Below, in pieces: positions 21,792 to 33,400 of a DNA stretch of 64,000 nt (position 1 is the first letter of the stretch; every line of letters starts with the position of its first letter). The translations under genes were made by a program, and so were the position numbers. The notes under the pieces are model-generated. The model made no database searches, had not been told where the DNA came from, and saw only the letters and a program-made list of their open reading frames with translations. Source of the stretch: Thelonectria olida (Eukaryota > Ascomycota > Sordariomycetes > Hypocreales > Nectriaceae); the NCBI GenBank assembly GCA_020736575.1, contig JAGPYM010000009.1, forward strand, positions 1,282,565 through 1,346,564, given 5' to 3'.

Positions 21792-23584
21792 GGTGGCGGG
21801 ATGGATTGGGGTGTTGAAAGAGAAAGACAAAACTGAGCTCTAACACTGAGACTCAAGTCGAGTTTGTGAGAGGGGTGTGAACATGAATATGCGAGAAACG
21901 GCAGACGGACGGTGGTATTTATTCTCTTCGGAGAAGTTCCTGTAAGACGTTACGGTCTTACCAACAAGCCCACATGCACCGACCCAGTAGCTAAGGTACT
22001 CCGTAATGATAGGCATGCTCCTTGCCCCGTCCTCCCTACCGGGGTCCGGAAACTGGGTCTCGGAGGCAACGGAGTCGCCCGGGCGTCTTGGCACGCAGCC
22101 CCAAAGTCGACTATCTGCCGAGTCATGTGTGATGCTATAATTGCTATTACGTGGAGAATGCGGAGATGCCGGCCATTCCCCTAGGACCGGCCCTCCAGCT
22201 TTGCACGAGGACTTTGGTCCTTGGTCAGCAAGCGAAGGTGAGAAGCGAGGTAAAATCCCAAAAACGCCCAACAACTACCTGATGTTGGCTCCTTCGTCGC
22301 TCGCGGGTTGCTGGTCATGGCGTCACGGCTTGCCTGAGGATTCGTGAGAATAGGACGAGCTGGCCTCGCGTTGCAGGGATAGACGGAGCACTAGTTCGAC
22401 CTGTTTGAGGAACGATACGAATACACGTCGGCCCTTGTGTGTGTGTGGGACAAGCGGTTAGGCTCAGACAAGGCCTTCTCCTCATGCTCATGCTCGAATC
22501 CCTGCGAGAGACTTGCTCGACTCGATAACAAGAAACATGCTATCAATGCCGCTCGGTGATTCCCGCGCTGCTAAGTAGCTAGCGTTTAAGCTTAAAACTC
22601 TTCACTCTCCCATTTGCGTGTCTCTTGAGCCGCACTCAGACTCGAGAAACGCCTGAGCTCATCTATCTGAGTAAGGTCGTTACGTATTCTGCAGATGAAA
22701 TCTGGATGAGATCTTTGACCCCGTTGAACAGGATTTCTCCATCCCCCCTCTGTTCTTCTCCACCGCCGTTGGGCCATTGCACCACGATAATCCTTGATTT
22801 TGCCATCGAGGTCCAGAATTTTAACACAAGGGGCCGTTGGTCCCCCGGATTGAACGTGCGTCGTTGTTAATCTCTCAAAATCCATGGTTCTGAGCACTTC
22901 ATTACGTACAGAATATCCCATCAAGCTGATCTTCTCCGCATTCCCCGCGTTCTGGCCTGAGGGGCTGTGCTTTGGTGGTGGAGAGGTCGAGGTTGGGACA
23001 ACGTTTTTGAAACCGTCGCGAGCTCGTACGTAACGATCGAACGGGACGGGCCAAAGTCTCACCCGTTGACTAAGAGTTACGAGGCGCTTCCTGTGAGAGA
23101 ACGCCTCAGCACGACTCTGACGTTGCACCTGCAGCTCTAGGCTGAGAGGCCGACTTTGGAACTGCTGAAGAATTTTCTGAGGACTTTCCCTTCGCGGGTT
23201 AGGGAGGAGGATGCAACAGACGCCATCCCGTCATAGGAAGGTGAGATGATAGGCCTGGGAGGGATACGCATACAACCAACAGCGGAGGGAAAATAACGCG
23301 CGAGTGGACCAGGCGAATTGATAGCGGCGGGGTACTGTTGCCATGGCGTCTCGCTTTTGCCTTTATCTCTATCGAAATTGGAAGTGATCCCCCGACGAAT
23401 GGCGGCCAATGGCCCACCGAAGAAATACCTATCTTCGCTGAGGGTTGGGGTTGGAACATGCCATCATATAATGCGCGCTGCACGATGGATGCAGGACAAT
23501 TCGCCCGAGGCAGATTTTTCGCTTCACCTCGACTATCTCTTCACCTTCGTGTAATCCACAATTCCGCCTATCTACAAAGAATAT
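21792..23584. other. Long intergenic region (about 1.8 kb), no confident gene
   Basis: Upstream of the permease and downstream of the carboxypeptidase. The longest frame is 22592-23128 on the minus strand (178 codons, including TTG or other weak starts). It is Arg-rich with no recognisable fold and probably not a gene. A GT-rich run (GTGTGTGTGTGGG, about 22437-22449) is seen. I see no RNA gene or transposon remnant. Confidence 0.4.
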
Positions 23585-25248
23585 TCAGCTGCCAAGAATC
23601 CTGAAAATCGGATACTCGTCGCCCTCCTCCAACGGAATCACGTTGACGCTCGCGTACGAGTCGACGTTTTCCGGCTCCAGCGCCACCATTGCCAATGCCG
23701 CGTTTTTCTGCCTTGTGCTCACCAAGAAGCTTCCTTCGGGCAGATTGATCTCTTTGCTGGCCGTCTCTGTCGCAATTGTTGCAAGCACCGAGCCTTCGTA
23801 GTACCCGCTGTCAAACGCCACCGACACAATGTTCAAGGCCTCGACTGTACCGCTCCAAGGCGTTTTCAGTTCCTTCACTGTGACGCCCAGTAGCTGCAGC
23901 CGTTGCGCCACGTCAGACCACCCTGCAGGAATGAGATAGCTTTCTGGTCGGGCGCGGGTCAAGTTGGCAGTCATTGGCGTCGACGGACGGAACTGGATGG
24001 GCACCTGAACCACAGAGCCATTGTTCACGTCTACCATGGTGAATAGCCGGTCCGTAAGCTCGGAGGAATCAGTCAGGATAATATCATCCGTAGAGTCGAT
24101 AAAGTCGGCGATGGACGCGCTGATCGTTGAGGAAACCTCGTCAGCATTGTCGGCGGCCGTCTGAAGAATGCTGGAAACCATGGTGAGCGCAGACGCAGTT
24201 CGTCGCTGGAACTCCTGGTCGGCGAGACGGATGCCGCGAGTCTCGATGAGGAACGTGACGCATTGTGTCAGTCCCATGGCGTTGCGGCCAATTCTGGCGC
24301 TGCTCCCGGCTTCGGCAAAGATGATTTCGTAGCCGGGGACAGTGCTGCCGTCGACCTCACTCTCAATGTACGGCTCCCATCGAAGGCCGCGAGCTTCCAT
24401 GGCCTTGCCGATATTGTCTGCGAATAGATTCTCAGATATATTCCGGATACCAGAGTGAATGTTTAGGTTCTTCGCGGCCGAGAACAATCCATCAGAGCCG
24501 TGCTTGTAGGTCCCGTATTGGCGATTTGCCGTGTACTCGTGCATATCGGCAGCAACATGCGGGCTGAATTTGTTGAAAAGCGCCTTGATGCTGCGAGTCT
24601 GTTGGCGTGCGAGCTTCACGTGGTCGCGGTTGGGGTCAAAGTTTGAGGCGAGAGTGCGCTGGAAGTAGGAAACACCGTCTGGGTTGTACCGCGGGAGAAT
24701 GAGAATCTCGAGTTTCTCGAGGAGCGATGCAGTCCAGGTCTGGTTGGCATTAAGTGCACCTAGCAGCGCGAGAAGTGATTGATCTCCGGCCGGTTCGTTG
24801 CCATGAACGCCACCTTGGAGCCAGACACGGATCTTGTCCTTTTTCTTGCCGGAGGAAGAGAGTCGTACATATGGAAATGGGCGGCCTTCTTCGGATGTGA
24901 AGTCTGCCTTGTAATAGTGCATCCAATTGTTCTTCTTGGCTAAGCGTCTGATAAATGAGTCTAAGCGGCTGTCAGTGTGCACCTCGGACAAACTTGCACA
25001 GCGTCCTCACCTAGGACTTGGTCAGAGGTAGGTCCGCTTGTTCCGTTGGAGAACTCGGCCGGCACTGTATCAGAATTAAATGCAGGCGCTATCAAGCTAA
25101 CATCCTCAATATCTTGAAAGGCTTTGGCGACGATGTCACTGTCCTTGTCAACTGCGAGGTAATTGTGGCCATATTGGGATGCTTGGACGTGTATTACCGT
25201 CAACAAACTGATGAAGGCGAGGCGAAGACTGATCATTGTGGTGCACAT
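23585..25248 (-). CDS. Secreted M14-family zinc carboxypeptidase
   Basis: Extracellular metallo-exopeptidase. The N-terminal exon starts at ATG 25248 with a signal peptide (MISLRLAFISLLTVIHVQA, cleavage before SQYGHN). After one intron the catalytic domain follows. The first two zinc ligands are in VWLQGGVHGNEPAGDQ (HxxE). The substrate-binding region has ILPRYNPDG, the third ligand is probably in VAADMHEYT, and the catalytic Glu is in VTFLIETRGI (ExR). The C-terminal ~200 residues form a fungal extension ending YPIFRILGS. The splice between the two exons (about 24961-25030) is not clean: the obvious GTGAG donor and the CAG acceptor differ in phase, so the real junction or a small frameshift is unresolved. 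Length is close to that of related fungal secreted M14 proteins. Confidence 0.8.
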
Positions 25249-26088
25249 TCACATTTGAAGTGAAGTGCAGAGGAATCAGAACTACTAGGTGCCGTTCGGG
25301 TATTTTATAGTATGGGTTCCTCCACTTCGAAAGCACACGTCAAGGATAATGAATAATCGATCAACGGCAACCCCCATGCTCCCGTACCGTACTTCTAGGT
25401 CAACTCGGTAGAACTTCTGATTCCTATCAATGATATTCGCTACACTAGGATTAATAAGGAAGCTATTCTGGCGGTGAATACGCTTACAAGGAAGCTTAAT
25501 CACACGGTAGTATTGCCAAGGCGCGAAAGGTCCCTCGAGTAATGAGGAGAATCCGAAGTTTCCTCGTTAAAGAGTCTTGTTATCGATCAGTCTATGGGGC
25601 AGCCTATCATATGGCCTGACCATCACGCCGGCTTGGCAACTACCCCGCGGAGACAGATCCCTAACAATTGAGGTGATCTCCACTGACACGTCCGTTTGGA
25701 GCGTTGAGCAGGAGGGGTATCGATGCAGTTACGTCAACCTCGCAAGGGAGGTTGTCCGATTTGACCCAGTTTCGTCAGTTCCCTATTACATATTCGAGAT
25801 AAAAGAGATTAATTGTTATGAAAGCAACTCAGTATTTCTTTTGCCGATACCTAAAGGTTGAGCATCATGTTATGATTCAGTGGCCGGGGAGAGTAAATCG
25901 CGGCTTCAGGGTAGGTCGGTGACTGCGAGCGAGATCCAGTTCTTGACGCGCAAATTCTAAAATCCGAACCCTGGCAAGCGATCGATCGAGTCCTACTTTG
26001 CTGCGACAAGACGCGACGATGCTAGGAGAGACGAACTCTCCCCTCCTTTCACCTCGTAGTATAGGTGCAAGACCATCACGCCAACTTA
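25249..26088. other. Divergent intergenic region
   Basis: About 840 bp between the minus-strand carboxypeptidase and the plus-strand HET gene. It has short frames only; a weak candidate at 25577-25861 has no family resemblance. Promoters of both genes must lie here. Confidence 0.45.
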
Positions 26089-27738
26089 ATGCATCTATTA
26101 AATGTTAAGACGAGGAAGCTCGAGGCATTTTACCACGGCGCCATCCCAAAATACGCGATACTGTCGCACACATGGGGCCACAATGAACCGACCTTCGACG
26201 ACCTTCAGAACGTGACGAAACGCTGGAGGCTGAGAATAGGATCCGGCAAGATTAGCCGCTGTTACGCCCAGGCAGCATCGGACGGATTTGACTACGTGTG
26301 GATTGACAATTGCTGTATCGACAAGAGGAGCAGCGCCGAGCTCTCCGAGGCCATCAACTCCATGTTTAAATGGTACGCAGAAGCCGCCGTTTGCTACGTC
26401 TACCTTGTCGACGTTTGTCCCGCAGCCCGGCAGCGAGCCTCAGGTGCCAAGTCGGCTTGGATGTTGTCCCTCGATCCTGCGCAACTCGGGGACCTCAAGA
26501 AAGCCAGGTGGTTCACAAGGGGATGGACGCTGCAAGAGCTCCTCGCGCCCTCATTATTGAAGTTCTACGACTCGGCGTGGAATCTTATCGGCTACTCTAG
26601 CCGCATCGATGTGGACGACACAACCAACGGCCAGGCGTGGGAAGTCCCCCGTCTAAACCCGCTGCTAGCTGACATTACGGCGATACCGATGAAGTATTTG
26701 CAGGAAGAGGCGCTAGACCAAGCCTCGGTGGCCGAGAGGATGAGCTGGGCGGCTGGGAGACAGACTACGCGTTTGGAAGATATGGCGTACTGCCTTCTCG
26801 GTCTATTCAGCGTCAACATGCCTATGCTATACGGCGAAGGCCCTGGTGCGTTTCTGCGCTTGCAGGAGGAAATCATGAGAAAGTACGATGATCACTCCAT
26901 CTTCACCTGGGGCCTTGGAAGCCACACGGCCGGCGTGGACGGGGAGTGTTGCATGGCCAAGTCCCCAGCCGACTTCAAATTGAGCTGCTCCGTCACCATG
27001 CGCTCACCGGAGGATGAAGCTTCCAACCACTACGAGCCAACCAATGCCGGCATCCACATCCAGCTTCCATTGGTTCAGTTGAGGTCCGGAGAGTACCTCG
27101 CCCGCTTAAACTGTACCGTGGACTCTGGCCAGGTCGACGTTTTGCTAGAGGACAAGTACCTCTCCCTCATCTTGATCCAGTCCCGAGACCGCAAGAATGT
27201 CTTTTACAGACGCACAGTAATACCGCCTACTCCCGTGTCCCTGCGTTTTTTCGAGCATGCAGTCCGCCAGAGCATCTACCTGACACCGGCACCATACGTT
27301 ACCATTCGCGATATGAGGAACGGGCCGCTTTTTGTATCAGCGGGTTGCGCCAACGTTTTTAAGGTCCGATTCACGTATCCAGGTGTTCTCGATGTCGACG
27401 AAGGTGTCTACTCGCTCATAACTGACCTGTGGAAGCACTTGCGGGATGGAAATGGAATCTTCCTAGATTGTGTGAGCGTGGGGGGCAAAGAATTCGCAAT
27501 TCGGGTGCTGTTTGAGATGAAAAAGGACGACATTGATGGTGGTGGGATTGGGATTGAATCAGCCAGTCTCAGCATCTCCCGTCGGCGGGATGTTAGTTCT
27601 ATGGTGGAACTTATGATGCTTCCTAAAACTGGGGAAGTTCTTGATTTGGGTTGGGAGACGGACACTGTTGTTGATGGTTATCAGATTGCGCTCGAACCGA
27701 CCGAGACGAATCAGTGGAAGATCGACATTGTCTTGTGA
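26089..27738 (+). CDS. HET domain protein with DUF8212 (HET-E/HET-D-type N-terminal architecture)
   Basis: Heterokaryon-incompatibility type protein; HET domains act as cell-death effectors in fungal allorecognition. It is a single exon of 549 residues from ATG 26089 (MHLLNVKTRKLEAF). The three HET motifs are all present: IPKYAILSHTWGHNEPTF near the start, YVWIDNCCIDKRSSAELSEA, and KKARWFTRGWTLQELLAPS. DUF8212 follows: VAERMSWAAGRQTTRLEDMA, then CLLGLFSVNMPMLYGEG and AFLRLQEEIMRKYDDHSI. The C-terminal ~250 residues are a beta-rich region of unknown role. Unlike Podospora HET-E or HET-D there is no NACHT or WD40 part. A NACHT protein begins 669 bp downstream on the same strand, so the two may be a separated effector/receptor pair; that is inference. 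Confidence 0.9.
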   Translation: MHLLNVKTRKLEAFYHGAIPKYAILSHTWGHNEPTFDDLQNVTKRWRLRIGSGKISRCYAQAASDGFDYVWIDNCCIDKRSSAELSEAINSMFKWYAEAAVCYVYLVDVCPAARQRASGAKSAWMLSLDPAQLGDLKKARWFTRGWTLQELLAPSLLKFYDSAWNLIGYSSRIDVDDTTNGQAWEVPRLNPLLADITAIPMKYLQEEALDQASVAERMSWAAGRQTTRLEDMAYCLLGLFSVNMPMLYGEGPGAFLRLQEEIMRKYDDHSIFTWGLGSHTAGVDGECCMAKSPADFKLSCSVTMRSPEDEASNHYEPTNAGIHIQLPLVQLRSGEYLARLNCTVDSGQVDVLLEDKYLSLILIQSRDRKNVFYRRTVIPPTPVSLRFFEHAVRQSIYLTPAPYVTIRDMRNGPLFVSAGCANVFKVRFTYPGVLDVDEGVYSLITDLWKHLRDGNGIFLDCVSVGGKEFAIRVLFEMKKDDIDGGGIGIESASLSISRRRDVSSMVELMMLPKTGEVLDLGWETDTVVDGYQIALEPTETNQWKIDIVL

Positions 27739-28406
27739 GTTATGGTGTTGGCGAAGGCATCCATCGGTTCGTGCAGGTCGGTAAGGGCAGTGCAACTGAC
27801 CTTGATGCACAATGCAAAGCCATCTGGTCGCTGCCCAAATCGACTATCTGGCGTGACTGCTCAGTTCAAGAATGTCAGCGAAGATTTATAGTGTCTCGAG
27901 CTCTTGGCATTCGTCTATGCACACCGTGTCAAAGGTTTTGCATTCATTCTAGAATTTCTAGGTACCTCAATCTTTTCAGGCCATCATCTACCTAGGTACT
28001 GTAAGTTTGTACTCAAAATCTATAGTAGCTGTGCAAATTTATTTGGGGGGCTCAGCATCGCTCACGAATGGGAAGGATTGGGTCTGAAGCCCAGGCACTG
28101 GACTGGCATTGTACGTTGTTGCGCAAAAGACGAACATCCCTTGCGAGACGCTTACCTCACCCTTTTTCTGACATGCGTGACCTGCGTATACCTGGGCTTA
28201 TCTGCCGTACCGCTGTGCATGCCGCAGACAAGCCCATCGTGGCAGTGCATGATGCAGGTATCTAAGCCACCAGGGCAGTGCAGGCGGGATAGGGCTGCGG
28301 CGGGTATGAAAACCCCCCATGTGACCACCTAGGTCATACTTTCGTGCAGTCTTTCACCACGAGCCCATCCTCTTCCCCTCCGCCCGACGCCAGTACGAAC
28401 TGCCTC
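27739..28406. other. Intergenic region between HET gene and NLR gene
   Basis: About 670 bp. No frame with coding character was found; the frame 27904-28332 is Cys-rich with no known motif. It presumably holds the HET 3'UTR and the NLR promoter. Confidence 0.45.
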
Positions 28407-29744
28407 ATGGCAGATCCGCTCTCCATCATAGCCAGTGTGGCTGGCATTATATCTCTCGCCGATGTTGTCTTTGCGCGAATCTACAAATATGCAAAGGCCG
28501 CAGGAAGCGCCCAGAAGGACGTGAGAGATCTTGCCGAGGAGGTCAAAACTGTCCGTGACTTACTATGCGCGCTCTCCTCTCTTGTTTCCAGACTTGACGC
28601 AGCACCTGTAATAACAACATTCAATCTGAGCTACGTCAAGAGTTGCCAGGAAACCCTCCAACAAATCGAGGATGGCTTGAGCAAAGCACAGACAGATTTT
28701 GAGAAAAGCAAACTACGAAGAATTCAGCGGAAACTCAAATGGCCTTTCACTGCGACAGAAACAAGGGACCCGCTTAAAAATCTCGCGCGGCAAAAAGGAA
28801 ATATCGGGTTGAGTCTTGGGACTGACTGCGTGTCCCTAATACTCTCCGGACTTCCACGGTTGAAGCAACTGGAGACATCCGTTACTCAGATTTCTAATGA
28901 CATTCAAAATATGTCCGTCGGCGTTCACAACATCCTGAGCCATGCCCGTTTGGTAGATCCATACTTCAAGCGAGTTGTTATTGGGTCTTTCACGGAGGTC
29001 AACCCTCAAGCTCGGCTTAACAGGAATCTGGCTCAGGTGGTTGCGGGCACTTATCGGCGGACATTCGACATACCCGTGTTTCGCGACTGGCTGAATAAAC
29101 CTGGCTCAAAGCTGGGGATTACCGGAATTTCTGGGACCGGGAAAACTATGTTGGCTGGTTGCCTTGTGCAAGAAGCACTGCGCCGCCAGACAATCGGAGT
29201 CGGTGTGGCATATTTCTACTGCGATTTTAAAGATGCTCGAACTCAATCACTGTTGCAAATTCTAGGAACCTTGGCTGCTCAGTTGGCGGATCAGAATAAT
29301 GAAGCATACGAGTGTCTGCAACGATACTACAAACGTCTTCATCCACTAGAAGCCAACGCTATAGCGAGAACCCCTACAGTCATAAACCTGGTCTCCATTC
29401 TTCAAGAAATGACAGAGTGTTTTGAGCGGGTTTCTATCATCATTGATGGTTTGGATGAGTGTGGAGATGAGTGCGGTGTGGTGGCAGATGTCTTAGCATC
29501 TGCTGGCAACGCGAGCAACATTTCGATGGCGTTGCTAAGCCGAAACGAATACCGCATTTTCCAACATTTCGGAGATGCAGACCGCTGGGAGCTCGAGAGT
29601 AACTCGGACGATATCAGGACCTACCTTGAGGACGAGACGGAAACGGGGCTTCAGTCTCAACAAGTACCCGTCGTGAATCCACAAGTCAAGGAGGAGATCG
29701 TGCAAGAGCCTGTTCGTGGGGCTGACGGAACGTTCGTACAATAG
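28407..29744 (+). CDS. NACHT NLR-like protein truncated after the NTPase domain
   Basis: STAND-class signalling ATPase related to fungal NOD-like receptors. The start is ATG 28407 (MADPLSIIASVAGIISLADVV); this opening and the helical region to about residue 180 match the Helo-like fungal N-terminal domain of STAND proteins. The linker (FRDWLNKPGSKLGI) leads to Walker A GISGTGKT at about residue 241, then VAYFYCDFKDARTQS, and Walker B VSIIIDGLDEC at about residue 344. After YLEDETETGLQSQQV the text reads VKEEIVQEPVRGADGTF and then stops (VQ*). In related proteins this block continues into FRW and ankyrin, WD40 or TPR repeats. At 445 residues the sensor repeats are absent. I found no repeat-coding exon in the next 600 bp. 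It is either a genuine short NLR or a broken one. Confidence 0.85.
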   Translation: MADPLSIIASVAGIISLADVVFARIYKYAKAAGSAQKDVRDLAEEVKTVRDLLCALSSLVSRLDAAPVITTFNLSYVKSCQETLQQIEDGLSKAQTDFEKSKLRRIQRKLKWPFTATETRDPLKNLARQKGNIGLSLGTDCVSLILSGLPRLKQLETSVTQISNDIQNMSVGVHNILSHARLVDPYFKRVVIGSFTEVNPQARLNRNLAQVVAGTYRRTFDIPVFRDWLNKPGSKLGITGISGTGKTMLAGCLVQEALRRQTIGVGVAYFYCDFKDARTQSLLQILGTLAAQLADQNNEAYECLQRYYKRLHPLEANAIARTPTVINLVSILQEMTECFERVSIIIDGLDECGDECGVVADVLASAGNASNISMALLSRNEYRIFQHFGDADRWELESNSDDIRTYLEDETETGLQSQQVPVVNPQVKEEIVQEPVRGADGTFVQ

Positions 29745-30440
29745 GCTGTCTACCTGCAGAACACGGGGTTATTTGCTGACTAGTGCTCTAGGCCTCAAAG
29801 GGTGGTCTGTTGGTTAGACATGCGATGCATGTTTCGAATAGTGAAGCGAGACCAGTGGCACTGATTAGACAAACTTCATCTCTCATTCACCCGTACTTGC
29901 ATAGGCACCATCGAATCTATGGATTCAAAGGCGCAGTCCAGCAAGAGAGGGCGATGACCACGACTCGCAATCTGTCGGAATTTGTGATCCATATGTAGCA
30001 TATTCAACATCCAAGTATTTCCATACCACCAACATCTATGCGTGGGCTTCGCAACCTATCACTACGGCCTGGGTTTGGAGCTGACCCTCATAATTGAAGC
30101 ACCCTTTATATACCGGAGGAGGCTGCCTTTCCTGTTGCTCAGAACTTTTGCACGCCATCGTCTAACTGCACTCGCCTACAGCGCTGAAAGCTATCTGCCT
30201 ATCTGTAACTATCCATCCTTGACTGCTGGCATGTATTGGCCTCGGGCTATGTGGCTGAAAGCCGACTGTTGCCGACTTGTCAAGTCAGCCGGGCAACAAG
30301 ACAAGTAGGTGAATAAGCGCTGTGGCGCTGGATGCTCGAACCCATTGGACATGGCATACTGCATGGAAGCGAGTAAAATTTGCACTTTCTATCAGAGCCC
30401 GAGCAAAAACATTTTCCTTTACCACTGTCCGACCACCCCA
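29745..30440. other. Intergenic region, no repeat domain found
   Basis: About 700 bp after the truncated NLR. I looked for ankyrin, WD40 or TPR coding text in all three forward frames and found none. The frames at 29810-29998 and 30042-30308 look non-coding. Confidence 0.45.
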
Positions 30441-33400
30441 TGATCGACACAAAACGCAAGACCTCAATCAGCCAGACACATCGCCCATCGATGTCGCTCA
30501 GCCTACCAACCACAGTTCTCGAGACGGGTTTACCGAACGCCAGAAGATCAAAATTCCAGAGAGAAACCAAGGGTTTCATGATCCGCAGAGTCGCAGCTTT
30601 GGCGAGCCGATTGGGCCAAGGAGAAGGAGCCATCCAAATTTGCCACGGCCCCCCGAAGAAAGCCACCGAACTCACCGAACGGCGATGCGATAAGGACGGA
30701 AGATATAACAGACATCAAGATAGAGATAGTTGGTCGTTCGTCCGACCATACTATTCGTGCAGGCGACTCGAGACGAGAAGTGTCAGAAAGTAGCGGGTTG
30801 CGGAAGCCGATGGCAGCCAATCTTCCGCCCAACCCGGTGTCTACAACGGAGCCTGAGGTGCCTGAGGACACACTCGTCATAGATATGTCCGACCGTGAGC
30901 GCGAACGGGTTCGTGAAGCGGAAGCCCGAGAAGCGCTCTCCACCTTCGTCATGATGCGTCTTGAAAGATAGACGAACCTCAAAATGGCCCTCTCAAAAGA
31001 TCCACCTGGGACATAGTCAAGCGTTTCCGCGTAACTGACATATCCCAACAAGAGGCTAGACGCTGAGTCAGACTTCTCGAGAAAGAGACAGAGCCCGTGA
31101 GCAAGAAGAAGGAGGCCTGGGGCCTGCCTTGCAGCGCCAACTTGAGCTTGCCCAACAAAGCCTCGACCTCGAAGATCTCGACAAGAGGTTTTGCCACACA
31201 CTTGTGCAGTTCGACTCTAAGACTCAGCCACTGGACCCAGCACTGTTTGAGAGCTCTATTAAACATATTAAAAGGGATAAGGGCAAGAAGGGCAAGAAGC
31301 TCAAGGTGCCCACAAAAGAAAGAATCGCCATCACCGCATACTTTAAGAGATCACCCACATCTGAGCAAAATCGCGAGCAATTGCTTCTGAATCTGCGGAA
31401 GGAGAAGGAGTCGGGCGTGGTAGCGGGAGACTGTGTTCCTCGGATCGGACCTTCTCAACGTACTACTGGCGAAAGCTCATCTATGGAAACCACTGAGAAG
31501 GATCGATCTGATTCAAAACTTGGTTGGAAGGGTGCTGCTTCCGTCAGTATGTTGTACAGCACTCACTCAACGGACGCTGGGGCTAGCCAGGGCAGCGAGT
31601 GCAGCGAGGATAGCATTGACAATACGCAATTCTCAACTTCCTTTGGGGAGACTCGGAGTGGGGGAACCGGCCCGTCAACTGTACCTGTGTCACACTCAAG
31701 GGGAAAGGTGCCAGTACTACCTGGTGCCTTCACTATCGAAGAAACTGTACAATCTGCGACAGAAGAACTTCCTCAGGCCACATTTGGCGACATCGATAAT
31801 CTGGACGACCTAGACTCTCTGGCCGATGACGAAGTAGAGCAGCACTGCGCTTCCGAGGACTTTGACGCAGACACTACGTACTCTAACGACACGATCTTTG
31901 ATGACCCGAAGCTGGAATATCTTCAAGTGTTCGCAAGGAAACTTGCTAAGGACATAAAGCAAGATTCTGGCGGCATGTGTATTGAGAACATGACATCAGA
32001 ATCTCTTGGTCCAATGTTGAGGGAGTTCGCATGGAAGCTGTACGGCGAGTCATTGGATCCGTTTCAATGGGAGGCTTCCGTTATCATCAACAGGAAGCGG
32101 AGGTAAGCAATAATGCATCAAGCCATCTAATAGCTTTGCGGCTGACAACTTGACCTTACGCTCTCTAGGAATATCGTTCAACTTCTGGTTCCTGACGCCA
32201 TGGGAACTGAGACAGACAAAAGCGCTTCGAGTGAGGATGGTGAAGACGATGGGTTGTCGAGCCGTGTGCCATTTAAGAAGTCCCGAGATATGGTCTTGGA
32301 GTGGGCTGGGACGTCGAGACGTCATCCCCGCCAACAGATGGACCTGAAGGGCCCACGGAAGTTCTCCAGCTACCGCAGTATGAGAAGTTTATCCAAGAGT
32401 CCGAAGCCTATCGATGGCTCCTGGCCGAGATCAGCCAGCATGGCCGATTGAACTTCGAAGGCTCTAGCGCAATGCTCGAAATCGGGACCAAGATTCGAAA
32501 CCATCTCCAAGCTCAGGAACCCCTGCGCAAGATGAGTAGTCAGAGACCGCCATCCTCAGTTAGGATGACGTTCCACATCGACTGGAACCCAGTTCGTTTT
32601 ATGCACGATGAAGGAGTCACTCCTCCGTTTGCAGAGGCTCTTCCTAAGATTCACTGCTTGACAGGGTCGTGGAACGAAGCACAAGCCACTACTGCCATTG
32701 ACTACATGGACCAAACATGGCCTCAGTCTGGGCGGGCTCTCTTTGGTTTGGTGCAAAAACTTTTGTCTGTCCCAGTTGGCGAAGAGTGTTCTGGTAAGAT
32801 CTGATATAGTAGCGCGCTGCTGTCCATGCTGACCTCTCTTAGCTCAAGTACCGGAACGCCGGACACGTCAGAACCAGTCTAGTCTTGGGACCTCCCGCCC
32901 GAAATCAAACGCTGCAATGCTCACCGCTCGGATTATCTCACAATCCTCCTGCTTTATCTCAGCTACTGGGGGACATTACTTTGTCTCAGAGATAGGTGAG
33001 CAGGTTGCCTGGTTGGCGGCGGCCTTGCGGCCTTCTCCCCGGAGTAGAGGCGTCGCGGCTTGTACTCCTCGCATCAAATATCTCCAGGCAACCACTCATG
33101 GTGAGGAAATTATAGGATTTTGTTCCTTGGTATTCGATTTCAAGGATGTAGAGAAGCGCAATTTGATTCCCGGATTCTGCTGGGATAGTCTTTTCTGCAG
33201 TCCGATCCTGGTGTGCGGCTACCCAATCCTTCAAAGATCGGAACCAAAAACGGGCCTCGAGATGTCCCTGGGTAACATAGCAGCTATCATCGGGTCTCAT
33301 CAAGTAGTACAGTGGGATGAGAGGGTACTCATCAAAGGATTCAGCATGCTCATGGTCGCGACGCTTGTGGCTGCCGACATCATCGTTTGGCACCTGCTGG

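Noticed and set aside
22592..23128. 178-codon minus-strand ORF as a gene
   Set aside because: Arg-rich composition, no domain, weak start and no supporting splice or neighbour evidence; left as unassigned intergenic sequence.
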